From Alphaproteobacteria bacterium (GTDB taxonomy: Bacteria; Pseudomonadota; Alphaproteobacteria; JANSWW01), in NCBI GenBank assembly GCA_024743275.1, contig JANSWW010000003.1, positions 62,001 through 126,000 on the forward strand: a DNA stretch of 64,000 nucleotides, read 5' to 3'. Of this stretch, positions 41,856 through 49,959 are shown one piece after another (the stretch's first letter is position 1; each line of letters starts with the position of its first letter). Position numbers and translations under genes: made by a program. The notes beneath the pieces are model-generated. The model was given only the letters and a program-made list of their open reading frames with translations, did no database searches and had not been told where the DNA came from.

Positions 41856-42327
41856 GATGTGTCTCCCTAGGTTGATGGCCGACAAGGCGGCCTGTTGTTG
41901 TTCCGTTCTATCAGGACCGGATTGTCGATCCCAGTCAACCTCAAAAAAATCGGGGTGATTCCGGTTATGAAATATAAATTCACATCATTTCGGGTATTCA
42001 GGCATACTCGTGCGGTCTGGAAAAAGTGTTTATAAGCATAGTCTGATAATCGCCATGCCTTGGGAAAGCTTGTTATTTATCCAACGCTCCCCTTTGGTGG
42101 TGTGGTTTTGTCTGCCTAAGAAACCGTAGTCCGATGACTGAGGGCATAGCAGATCGGCGCTTGCGCCTTCTCAATATTGGTGAAAGGATGAAGTTGAAGC
42201 AGTCGTTTGAACCCAAAGGACCGTTTGCCGGTTTGCGGGATTGAGCGGGTTTCTAAATCATCAAAAGGCTGTGATTCCCGCCGCGGAAGCGGGAGACGGT
42301 CCATAAAGATCCTAGGGAGGAAAACGC
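41856..42327. other. 472-bp divergent promoter region between pqqA and the dehydrogenase gene
   Basis: No gene is supported; the 62-residue minus frame near 42116-42304 lacks a start signal and has no recognisable features. The region is distinctly AT-rich at 41941-42080 compared with its surroundings. A minus-strand -35-like TTGACT (41938-41933) precedes pqqA, but its -10 is poor. Upstream of the dehydrogenase a small hairpin TCCCGC/GCGGGA lies at 42276-42294, followed by an excellent ribosome binding site AGGGAGG. Confidence 0.5.
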
Positions 42328-43581
42328 ATGCATAACTTCGGGAAAGTTGTGGCCGGTTCCCTGTGCGGCACGTTGCTGCTGGGTTCCGCCGCGTTCGCCA
42401 ACAATCTGGAAAAGCTCTCCTCGTTCAAGACGACCGGCACCACCGAGTTCACGGTGATCGAGCAGGGCGGCGATCGGGCCGAGTCGATCAGGAATATCCT
42501 GAAAAACATCACGATGCCGCCGGGCTTCTCGATCGATCTCTACGCGATCGTTCCGGACGCGCGCCACATCGCCGTCGGACCGCAGGGCATCGTCACCTTC
42601 GTCGGCACCCGCAAGACCGAGGTTTGGGCGGTGACCGACCGCGACAAGGACCGCGTCGCCGACGAGGTGAAGAACTTCGCGCCGTCGCTCGCCAAGGCGA
42701 TCCCCAACGGCCCGTGCTTCTCGAAGGACGGCTTCCTCTACATCGCGGAACAGAACCGTGTCCTGGTCTTCCCGGCCGCCGAGTTCTTCTATGAAAGCCC
42801 GGATGTCGCGGCCTTCAACGTGCTGGCTCAGGGCACGCTGATCCCGGTCGAGGAGGAAAGCTACAACCACACCGCCCGCGTCTGCCGCGTCGGGCCGGAC
42901 GGCAAGCTCTACATCTCGCTGGGGCAGCCCTTCAACGTGGCACCGCCGGAAAAGCTGGAACTCTACGACGAGGTCGGCATCGGCGGCATCATCCGGGTCA
43001 ACACCGATGGGTCCGGTCGTGAGGTCTATACCTACGGCGTCCGGAACTCGGTCGGTCACGACTTCCACCCGGAGACCGGCGAGCTGTGGTTCACCGACAA
43101 CCAGGTCGATGGCATGGGCGACGACATCCCGCCGGGCGAACTGAACCGTCAGACCGCGGCGGGCCAGCACTTTGGTGCACCTTGGTATGGCGGCGGCGAT
43201 GTCCGGGTCAACGAATACGCCGGTCAGGAAGTTCCGGTCGAGGTGGTGATGCCGGCGGTCGAGACCGTGGCCCATGCGGCCGATCTCGGCATGAGCTTCT
43301 ATACGGGCAAAATGTTCCCGGAGAAGTACAAGAACGCCATCTTCTCCGCCCAGCACGGTTCCTGGAACCGGACCGAGCCGATCGGCGCCCGGGTCATGGT
43401 GACCTTCGTCGACGCCGAGGGGAATGCCCGGATGGAGCCGTTCGCCGAGGGTTGGCTCGACGAGAATGGTGAGTATCTCGGCCGTCCGGTCGACGTCGCC
43501 CAGCTGCGCGACGGGTCGATCCTGGTCTCCGACGATCTCGTGGGGGCGCTCTACCGCATCTCCTACAGCCCGGCCGAGTAA
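42328..43581 (+). CDS. Periplasmic PQQ-dependent sugar dehydrogenase (sorbosone/GDH-B type)
   Basis: The 417-residue exported dehydrogenase has a signal peptide cleaved after AFA (about residue 24). The beta-propeller repeats include PPGFSIDLYAIVPDARHIAV, RNSVGHDFHPETGELWFTDN and QHGSWNRTEPIGARV, the last three shared with the soluble glucose/sorbosone dehydrogenase family, where the His of the NSVGHDFHP segment lies in the active site. The substrate is probably an aldose or aldehyde but is not determinable. It is divergent from pqqABCDE and followed by a c-type cytochrome. Confidence 0.88.
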   Translation: MHNFGKVVAGSLCGTLLLGSAAFANNLEKLSSFKTTGTTEFTVIEQGGDRAESIRNILKNITMPPGFSIDLYAIVPDARHIAVGPQGIVTFVGTRKTEVWAVTDRDKDRVADEVKNFAPSLAKAIPNGPCFSKDGFLYIAEQNRVLVFPAAEFFYESPDVAAFNVLAQGTLIPVEEESYNHTARVCRVGPDGKLYISLGQPFNVAPPEKLELYDEVGIGGIIRVNTDGSGREVYTYGVRNSVGHDFHPETGELWFTDNQVDGMGDDIPPGELNRQTAAGQHFGAPWYGGGDVRVNEYAGQEVPVEVVMPAVETVAHAADLGMSFYTGKMFPEKYKNAIFSAQHGSWNRTEPIGARVMVTFVDAEGNARMEPFAEGWLDENGEYLGRPVDVAQLRDGSILVSDDLVGALYRISYSPAE

Positions 43582-43610
43582 AGCCGGCGAAAACCGGACA
43601 GGGTTCGATG

Positions 43611-43636
43611 AATGGCGGTCCGTGCGGGCCGCCATT
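43611..43636 (+). terminator. Hairpin between the dehydrogenase and cytochrome genes
   Basis: AATGGCGG (43611-43618) pairs perfectly with CCGCCATT (43629-43636) and is followed by CTTCTTG, a weak T-run. It could attenuate transcription or stabilise the dehydrogenase mRNA, and is less likely a full terminator because the cytochrome gene follows closely on the same strand. Confidence 0.4.
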
Positions 43637-43683
43637 CTTCTTGCCTCTCAGATGACATCGACCAATCGGAAAGCACGTCTTTC

Positions 43684-44040
43684 ATGATCTCCATCAGACA
43701 AGCCTTCGTCTCTTCTCTCGCAGCCCTCGCTTTCGCGACCGCCGGAGCGGCGGTGACGTCCGCGCCCGCCCAGGCCGGCGATCCCGCGGCCGGCAAAAAG
43801 GCCGCCGCCCAATGCCGGAACTGCCACGGCATCGACGGGATCGCGACGATCCCGATCGCCCCGCATATCGCGGGCGAAAGCCAGGTCTATCTTCAGGTGC
43901 AACTGAAGAACTTCCGCAGCGGCAAGCGGGAGAACGAGATCATGAACGTGGTCGCCAAGAACCTCAGCGACGAGGACATCGCCAACCTCGCCGCCTGGTA
44001 TAGCTCGATCAAGTTCAGCGTCGAGATGCCGACGGACTGA
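43684..44040 (+). CDS. Small monoheme c-type cytochrome (c553-like)
   Basis: The 118-residue exported cytochrome has a signal peptide cleaved after APAQA (residue 31), one haem site CRNCH at 44-48 and a probable axial Met in NEIMNVVAKNLSDEDIANLAAWYSS, the usual class I arrangement. It most likely accepts electrons from the PQQ dehydrogenase directly upstream and passes them to the respiratory chain. The ATG at 43684 begins the signal peptide; the frame from 43612 adds unlike sequence. It is convergent with tyrS, 13 bp apart. Confidence 0.9.
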   Translation: MISIRQAFVSSLAALAFATAGAAVTSAPAQAGDPAAGKKAAAQCRNCHGIDGIATIPIAPHIAGESQVYLQVQLKNFRSGKRENEIMNVVAKNLSDEDIANLAAWYSSIKFSVEMPTD

Positions 44041-44053
44041 TGGCAAGCTTGTT

Positions 44054-45307
44054 TTAGGCCACCTTCAGCAGAACGTGACGCTTCTTGCCCGCGGACAGCT
44101 TGATGGCGCCGTCGACGAGATCGTCCGGGGTCAGGGTCCGCTCGTCGCTGTCGACAACCACGTCGTTGACCCGGATACCGCCCTGCTTGATCAGCCGCCG
44201 GGCTTCGCCGTTGGATTTCGCCAGCCCGGCCTGGGTGTTGGCCTGGAGGATCCCGAGCCCCGCGGCGAGATCCGCCGCCGGCACCGTGATCGTCGGCAGG
44301 CCGCCGGCCGCCGCCCCCTGCTCGAAGGCCTGACGGGCCGTCTCGGCCGCCTTTTCCGCCTCTTCCCGACCATGGCACAGCGCGGTGGCCTCGGTCGCCA
44401 GGACGATTTTCGCCTGGTTGATTTCCGAGCCTTCGAGCGCGGAAAGCCGGTCGATCTCGTCGAGCGGCAATTCGGTGAACAGCTTCAGGAAGCGCGGCAC
44501 GTCGGCGTCTTCGGTATTGCGCCAGAACTGCCAGAAATCGAAGGGAGAGAGCCGCTCGGCGTTGAGCCAGACCGCCCCTTGCGCGGTCTTGCCCATTTTG
44601 GCGCCCGAGGCCGTGGTCAACAGCGGGTTCGTCAGGCCGAAGACCTGCTTGCCGTCCACCCGGCGGGTGAGTTCGACGCCGTTCACGATATTGCCCCATT
44701 GGTCGGAGCCGCCCATCTGCATGCGGCAGCCGATCCGGCGGTTCAGCTCCAGGAAATCGTAGGCCTGGAGGATCATGTAATTGAACTCCAGGAAGGTCAG
44801 GGGCTGTTCGCGCTCGAGGCGGAGCTTCACCGAATCGAAGCTCAGCATGCGGTTGATGGTGAAGTGGCGGCCGTATTCGCGCAGGAACGGGACGTATTCC
44901 AGTTCCGACAGCCAGGCGTCGTTGTTCAGCATCACCGCGTCGGTCGGGCCGTCACCGAAGACGAGGTATTTCTCGAAGACCTTCTTGATGCCGTCCATGT
45001 TGCGGGCGATGTCGTCGTCCGTCAGCATCTTTCGCGCCTCGTCCTTGCCGGACGGGTCGCCCACCTTGGTGGTCCCGCCGCCCATCAGCACGATCGGCTT
45101 GTGACCGGTCTTCTGCAGCCAGCGTAAGAGCATGATCGGCAGCAGGCTCCCGACATGGAGGCTATCGGCGGTGCAATCGAACCCGATATAGGCCGGCATC
45201 GGCGTCCCTTCGCACAGCACCGCGTCGAGCGACGGCGCATCGGTGACGTCGTGGATGAACCCCCGGGCGTCTAGGGCGGCAAGAAAGTCCGATTTGAATT
45301 CGGCCAT
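44054..45307 (-). CDS. tyrS: Tyrosyl-tRNA synthetase
   Basis: The class I synthetase charges tRNA-Tyr. The 417-residue protein has the HIGH-type motif HVGS at 51-54, an active-site [10 protein letters not shown] and a KMSKS-type GAKMGKT near residue 235, then a C-terminal S4-like RNA-binding domain ([17 protein letters not shown]). The ATG at 45307 begins [17 protein letters not shown], as in other alphaproteobacterial TyrS; the open frame continues to 45487 without family likeness. Confidence 0.97.
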   Translation of the reverse strand: MAEFKSDFLAALDARGFIHDVTDAPSLDAVLCEGTPMPAYIGFDCTADSLHVGSLLPIMLLRWLQKTGHKPIVLMGGGTTKVGDPSGKDEARKMLTDDDIARNMDGIKKVFEKYLVFGDGPTDAVMLNNDAWLSELEYVPFLREYGRHFTINRMLSFDSVKLRLEREQPLTFLEFNYMILQAYDFLELNRRIGCRMQMGGSDQWGNIVNGVELTRRVDGKQVFGLTNPLLTTASGAKMGKTAQGAVWLNAERLSPFDFWQFWRNTEDADVPRFLKLFTELPLDEIDRLSALEGSEINQAKIVLATEATALCHGREEAEKAAETARQAFEQGAAAGGLPTITVPAADLAAGLGILQANTQAGLAKSNGEARRLIKQGGIRVNDVVVDSDERTLTPDDLVDGAIKLSAGKKRHVLLKVA

Positions 45308-45351
45308 AACGGGTACTCGTGCTGTCGTTCGGAAGGAGACGGAGGAGGGTT

Positions 45352-46035
45352 TTAGAACCGGTATCGGCCGCCGACAACGATTTCGTGGCTGATCACGTCG
45401 CCATAGCTGAGTTCCGTGCCGTCCGTAAAGCCCGTCACCTCGGCCCGGCCGAGATCCGAATAGCGATAGAAGGCCTCGATGGTCCACCGCTCGGTCAGGG
45501 GAATGTCGACCCCGGCCCCGAGCTGGAAGGCGAAATCCGTCGCCGTGCTTTCCTGCTCGTCCCGGAAGGTATCGCCGATGTCCCGCCGGTCCGCCTCGGT
45601 CACCGCGATGTTGAACCCGACGCCGGCATCGAGCCGCAGGCTGACGCTGTCGGTGAACGGGATGAAGTAGGCGATATTGGCCATCACCGTGTGGTTCATC
45701 AGAACCGAGGTGTCGTAGATCACGTTCACGGTTCGGTTCTGGACCTCGAGGTCGAGATGGTGCCGGTAGCGGTATTGCAGCTCGGCCGCGAAATCGAGGC
45801 CAGCGAGATCGAACTTCCGGCCCAGGGCGATTTCAGCCGCGATCGTGGTTTCCAACTCGTCGTCCACCAGATCGACCTGGGGGCCGTTGGTCACCTCGAT
45901 GTCGTTGCCGCTGGAAAAGCCGGTGACCAGCCGTCCCGCCATGTAGGTATGAGCGTCCTCGGCCAGTACCGGTGATACGCCGGTGGCGGCCAGCAGAAAG
46001 CCGGTTGCGATCAGGATGGTCTTCGGATGAGCCAT
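45352..46035 (-). CDS. Outer-membrane beta-barrel protein (Opa/OmpA-like porin fold)
   Basis: The 227-residue protein has a signal peptide (cleavage after SPVLA, about residue 25). Alternating amphipathic strands follow (for example [32 protein letters not shown] and [27 protein letters not shown]), and it ends in a C-terminal Phe (GGRYRF), the outer-membrane insertion signature. It resembles eight-stranded surface-antigen barrels. The function is unknown. It is upstream of tyrS on the same strand, with 44 bp between. Confidence 0.8.
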   Translation of the reverse strand: MAHPKTILIATGFLLAATGVSPVLAEDAHTYMAGRLVTGFSSGNDIEVTNGPQVDLVDDELETTIAAEIALGRKFDLAGLDFAAELQYRYRHHLDLEVQNRTVNVIYDTSVLMNHTVMANIAYFIPFTDSVSLRLDAGVGFNIAVTEADRRDIGDTFRDEQESTATDFAFQLGAGVDIPLTERWTIEAFYRYSDLGRAEVTGFTDGTELSYGDVISHEIVVGGRYRF

Positions 46036-46094
46036 GGATGTTAATGTCTCGGCAGGACAGCGACGCTGCCTTTATGCCGAAATTCGGCAAAAGG

Positions 46095-47813
46095 TCAAAG
46101 CTCCAAGGCGTCCTCGAAGACCTGGGCGATTTCCGCCGTGACCCCCGCGGGACGGATCAGCCGGTCCCGGGCGGCGTGAATCCGGTCGGTCATGGCGCGG
46201 CGCGCCGCCGGATCATGGGCAAGATCGTGGGCCAGGTCGATATAGGCCGCCGCCCCGTCGACGACCAAGTCGTCGAGGCCCATGGTTTCCAGCACCGACT
46301 TGGCACAGCGGCCCCGGGCGAAGCGGGCCGGCCAGGTGACCACCGGGGTTCCGGCGGCCAGCGCCTCCACCACCGAATTGCCGCCGCCGAAGGGACGGGT
46401 CTCCAAGGCGACGTCGCACAGCGCCATGAGCGCCACATAGTTCTGCCGACTCATCGGATTGACCGCGACGATCTGTTCGGTGATCCCGGGCTGCCGGCGC
46501 TCCCAACGGCCGAGGAGAGCGTCGAGCCAGCCCTCCCGCCCCTTGATCAGGACCAGCCGGCTCGCCGGATCGCGGTCGAGTAGGCCCAGAACGATCTCGT
46601 CGAAATCCGGATGGAACTTGAACAGGCTCTGGGGGCAGCCATAGAGCGGTGTCCGGTCGTCGAGCCCGATCGCCGCCTTGCCGGGCCGGGACCTGGGCAG
46701 CGGCGGCAGGTCGACCGGCATGGGAAGAGACGGAGTGAGCCAGAGCCTCTCCGAATAGTGCGCCTGGGCGCCCTCCGGCTCGACGCGGACCCCGGAGAGG
46801 AAGCCGTCGATCGCCGGAATGCCGGTGGTGACCGGGTGCCCGAGGGTCGTCATCTGCACCGGCGCCAATCGGGCGAAGGCCATCAGATATGTCAGCGGCT
46901 CCATCCCGAGGTCCGGATAGAACAGAAGATCCGGTTCGAGTGCGGCCACGGCTTGGCGGGCCGCCGCCAGGTCCATGGGGAGCAGGACCACCTTGTCCGC
47001 CGCCCGGTCGACGGCCGCCGTCATCCCATCGACGCGCTGGTCCGTCCGGGCCACGGTGACCGTGAACCGGTCGCGGGGTAGATCCCGGATCAAGCCGAGA
47101 TAGAGCCTGGAAATCGTGTGGTCGAAGAAACTGGCCGATGCGACGACGATGTGGCGACGGCCATCGGAACGGGGGTGCCCCGCCGCGATATGGGGCGCGG
47201 TCCAGGCGAGATCGGGATGACCGCCCAGAAGCGCCCTGGCGAACGCCTCCTGCAGGGGGCGGTCATCCTCCCCTTGATAGGCGGCGAGGAAATTCGTGGC
47301 CCCGATCTCCGCCAACGGATCGGCGATGGGCACCGGATCCTCGGCCAGCGCCTGGAGCGCGGCGACCTGCTCCGCCCGGACCCGTTCGATCTCTGCCCGG
47401 TCCTGCACCACGGCAGGCAGGGCGAGTGCCTTCAGAATACGAAAGGAGGGCGGCGCGCCCATGGCCAAGGCCTGGTCGAAGACCTGCCGGGCGATGTCGG
47501 GGCGGTTGGCGTTCGAGAAGGAGAGGGCGAGGCTGCGATAGCTCCGGTGATCCGTCGGGTCGAGGGTCAGCGCCCTGGTATAGAAGGCGGCGGCCGCACC
47601 GGCGCGATCCCCGTCCATGGCGAGATTGCCGAGCAACCGAGGGAAGTCACCGATATCGGGACCGAGGGCCGCGCCGAGCGTGGCCAGCCGGGCGGCTTCA
47701 CCGGGACGGCGGGCCGTGCGGGCGGCGACCGCGGCCTGATAGACTTTTCCGGGATTGGTCGGCGCGGCGGGGAGCATGACGGGCGCGGGCGTCCGGGTGA
47801 TATGCTGGGTCAC
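46095..47813 (-). CDS. TPR-GT41 glycosyltransferase, CPQ class (SPINDLY/OGT-like)
   Basis: The 572-residue protein has short TPR-like helices (about 25-140; FYTRALTLDPTDHRSYRSLA) followed by a GT41-like catalytic part. The likely catalytic His is in VASASFFDHTISRLYLGLI. GHPVTTGIPAIDGFLS and CPQSLFKFHPDFDEI (about 393, with the Lys matching the UDP-binding Lys of OGT) lead to PFGGGNSVVEALAAGTPVVTWPARFARG. Donor sugar and target are unknown. It is the last gene of a minus-strand set 52446-46095, starting inside the stop of the radical SAM gene. Confidence 0.85.
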   Translation of the reverse strand: MTQHITRTPAPVMLPAAPTNPGKVYQAAVAARTARRPGEAARLATLGAALGPDIGDFPRLLGNLAMDGDRAGAAAAFYTRALTLDPTDHRSYRSLALSFSNANRPDIARQVFDQALAMGAPPSFRILKALALPAVVQDRAEIERVRAEQVAALQALAEDPVPIADPLAEIGATNFLAAYQGEDDRPLQEAFARALLGGHPDLAWTAPHIAAGHPRSDGRRHIVVASASFFDHTISRLYLGLIRDLPRDRFTVTVARTDQRVDGMTAAVDRAADKVVLLPMDLAAARQAVAALEPDLLFYPDLGMEPLTYLMAFARLAPVQMTTLGHPVTTGIPAIDGFLSGVRVEPEGAQAHYSERLWLTPSLPMPVDLPPLPRSRPGKAAIGLDDRTPLYGCPQSLFKFHPDFDEIVLGLLDRDPASRLVLIKGREGWLDALLGRWERRQPGITEQIVAVNPMSRQNYVALMALCDVALETRPFGGGNSVVEALAAGTPVVTWPARFARGRCAKSVLETMGLDDLVVDGAAAYIDLAHDLAHDPAARRAMTDRIHAARDRLIRPAGVTAEIAQVFEDALEL

Positions 47814-48709
47814 ATGAAGGTGCAGCCCTTACACGGGCTGACCTCCAGCCGGGTGGCGGTCTTCTCCCGCAGCACCCGATAGGTGGGATCGTTATAGATC
47901 TCGAGGATGCTCCTCTCCCGCACGTCGCCGATCGGGAATTTCGCCATTCCGTCCATGCAGCAATGGGCGACGACGCCGGTGGCGGTGATCGAGAGCTCGA
48001 ACCAGCGCTGGCAGGGGATCGCCGGGACGCCGGTGACTTGGGTCTCGACCTGGCCGAGCCAGTCGCCGCGTGGCGAGACGGAGCCTCGGAAGCCGGGGAA
48101 GCGGTCCTCGACCCAGGCAACGAACGCCTGGTCCGCCTGGCTGCCGTCGCCGACACGGCTCAGCACCACCGGAAAGCGTGTCCGGCCGGCCTGTACCAGG
48201 GCATGCAGCGCCTCCAACCTTGCCAGCGTCCGGCGGTACGGCAGCTTCATGGTCGCCTCGTATTCCGCCTCCCGGTGGTCGTTGAAGGAGATGGCGAGAT
48301 AGGCGACCTTGCGGATTTGGAGCAGCTTTTCCAGAACCGCGTCGGTCATCGGGCTGGCGTTGGAGGTCAGCGCGATGGAGGCATTCGGCAGGCGCCGGTT
48401 GATCGCCCGGGTGATGTCGAACAGGCGCGTGTCGACAAAGGGCTCGTTGACCTTGAACGGCGAAATCTGAAAGGGCACGGAGCGCGGGATTTCCGCCAGG
48501 TCGCGCAGGATCTTCTCGATCAGATCGTCGGGCATCTTCGCGCCCTGGCGCTCCAGTACCGGATAGGGACAGAAATCGCAGGCGGCATTGCAGACCGCCA
48601 GCGTTTCCATGTGCACATGGGCGGGATAGTCGAGATAGGGCGAGGCCCGCATCCGGCGGATCCCATCGCTATAGCGGTCCTGGGTCTCGAGATCGATCAA
48701 CGCCGCCAT
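47810..48709 (-). CDS. Radical SAM/SPASM domain protein
   Basis: The 299-residue radical SAM enzyme has the cluster motif CxxxCxxC at Cys40, Cys44, Cys47 (CNAACDFC), ISPFKVNEPFVDTR in place of a plain GGE, and NASIALTSNAS. A C-terminal auxiliary-cluster segment has Cys in IPCQRW, AHCCMDG and SPCKGC, as in SPASM enzymes. Such proteins modify peptides, sugars or amino acids. The operon position between a GT41 enzyme and a methyltransferase suggests modification of a glycan or of the glycosylated protein. Confidence 0.87.
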   Translation of the reverse strand: MAALIDLETQDRYSDGIRRMRASPYLDYPAHVHMETLAVCNAACDFCPYPVLERQGAKMPDDLIEKILRDLAEIPRSVPFQISPFKVNEPFVDTRLFDITRAINRRLPNASIALTSNASPMTDAVLEKLLQIRKVAYLAISFNDHREAEYEATMKLPYRRTLARLEALHALVQAGRTRFPVVLSRVGDGSQADQAFVAWVEDRFPGFRGSVSPRGDWLGQVETQVTGVPAIPCQRWFELSITATGVVAHCCMDGMAKFPIGDVRERSILEIYNDPTYRVLREKTATRLEVSPCKGCTFM

Positions 48710-48715
48710 GGCTCG

Positions 48716-49945
48716 CTACTCTTTGGCGTAGGGGTGATCGCCCGTCAGGAAATCGACCAGTTTTCCGTCATGCTCGATCAATGCCTGGGCGAAGGGAATC
48801 CCCACACGGTTCATTTCGGCGATGATGTCCTTGGCGCGCCATTGCGGCGGAATCAGGACCACATCGACCGGCTCGCTCTTGAGGATATCGCGATACTGAA
48901 TGGCCTGGCCGGTTCCCGGGACATGGGTGCCGACCTTGGCCGGATCGGAGTCGACGACCGTCGGGAAGGCCTCGGCATCCAGGCCGTAGCGGTTGATGAA
49001 GGCCGCCGCCTTGCCGGTGCCGCCCCAGATGGCGATCTTCTTGCCGGCCTCGGTCAGTGCGGCCAGGTGGTCCCGGACCTTGGGGCCGGCGGCCCGGGCG
49101 CGGTCGCGGAAGCGCTGGGTGCCCTCGGCGGTGCGGCCCTGGGCATGGTCCGTCCCGAGTTCGACCAGGGCGAACACCACCTCGCCGTCATAACCGTGGT
49201 TGACCATACGTTCCGACACGCCGCAGCGGGACAGCATGGTGCGGAAGGAGCGGGTGGTGAACTGGCTGTTGTGTTCGAAATAGAAATCGGTGGTGCGTCC
49301 CGTCTCGATCGCCCGGTCGATGCACGGCACTTCGATATAGAGCATCGGATTGTTGTCGAGTCCGAGGCTGGCGAAGGACAGTGCCTGCACGAAGCCCAGC
49401 GGGTTGGTGAGATGCTCGAGCACATGGCGGCTGACGATAAGGTCGGGCGCGAAGGCGGCCATGTGATGGCCCGGATCGAACAGGGTGCTGTGCAATTCCA
49501 GCGGCGAGCCTTCCGGCGCGGTCGCGCCATTGGGATCGAAGCCGATGAACCGGCCCTCGGGCTTGATCTCGGCCAGGGCGCCGAGGAAGCTCCCGTCGCC
49601 ATAGCCGATCTCGATGACGGTCGGCGCCTCACTCAACACATCGCCGAGTTTCGCCTTCAAATCCTCGATGAAACCGGCCCAGCTCGCCCCCTTGTTGAAC
49701 ATCAGATTGGGGCGCCGGCTATAGGGGACCCGATGATAGTCGAAGCCGGCGTTGAAGACGTGGCTGCAGCCGACGCATTGCACGAAGTCGAGGAGCAATT
49801 TGTCGAGCCGAACCGCCTCGTCGCGGCTTTCCGGCCAGGCTAGCGTCGCGAGCGGCATGGTCTCCGCATCGAGGAAGGGGACCGCCACATGATGGGCACA
49901 GGCCGGGCAGGTGATCTCGCGGAAGGGCGGCGGAGTGTTCGGCAT
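48716..49945 (-). CDS. Zinc-finger class I methyltransferase with C-terminal Rossmann domain (C-methyltransferase-like)
   Basis: The 409-residue protein has three parts. An N-terminal zinc-ribbon (ITCPAC at residues 11-16, then FVQCVGCSHVFN) is followed by a SAM-binding domain with VIEIGYGDGSFLGAL and LIVSRHVLEHL, then a C-terminal Rossmann-like domain with IAIWGGTGKAAAFIN and VVDSDPAKVGTHVPGTG. This order is shared with sugar C-methyltransferases of the Methyltransf_13/11/14 type, which act on nucleotide sugars. It may make an unusual methylated sugar for the adjacent glycosyltransferases. The ATG at 49945 avoids overlap with the upstream gene. Confidence 0.85.
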   Translation of the reverse strand: MPNTPPPFREITCPACAHHVAVPFLDAETMPLATLAWPESRDEAVRLDKLLLDFVQCVGCSHVFNAGFDYHRVPYSRRPNLMFNKGASWAGFIEDLKAKLGDVLSEAPTVIEIGYGDGSFLGALAEIKPEGRFIGFDPNGATAPEGSPLELHSTLFDPGHHMAAFAPDLIVSRHVLEHLTNPLGFVQALSFASLGLDNNPMLYIEVPCIDRAIETGRTTDFYFEHNSQFTTRSFRTMLSRCGVSERMVNHGYDGEVVFALVELGTDHAQGRTAEGTQRFRDRARAAGPKVRDHLAALTEAGKKIAIWGGTGKAAAFINRYGLDAEAFPTVVDSDPAKVGTHVPGTGQAIQYRDILKSEPVDVVLIPPQWRAKDIIAEMNRVGIPFAQALIEHDGKLVDFLTGDHPYAKE

Positions 49946-49959
49946 TTTCGCTTCTTCTT

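Noticed and set aside
42116..42304. 62-residue minus-strand frame upstream of the PQQ dehydrogenase
   Set aside because: No ribosome binding site, no recognisable family, and it lies in an AT-rich control region.
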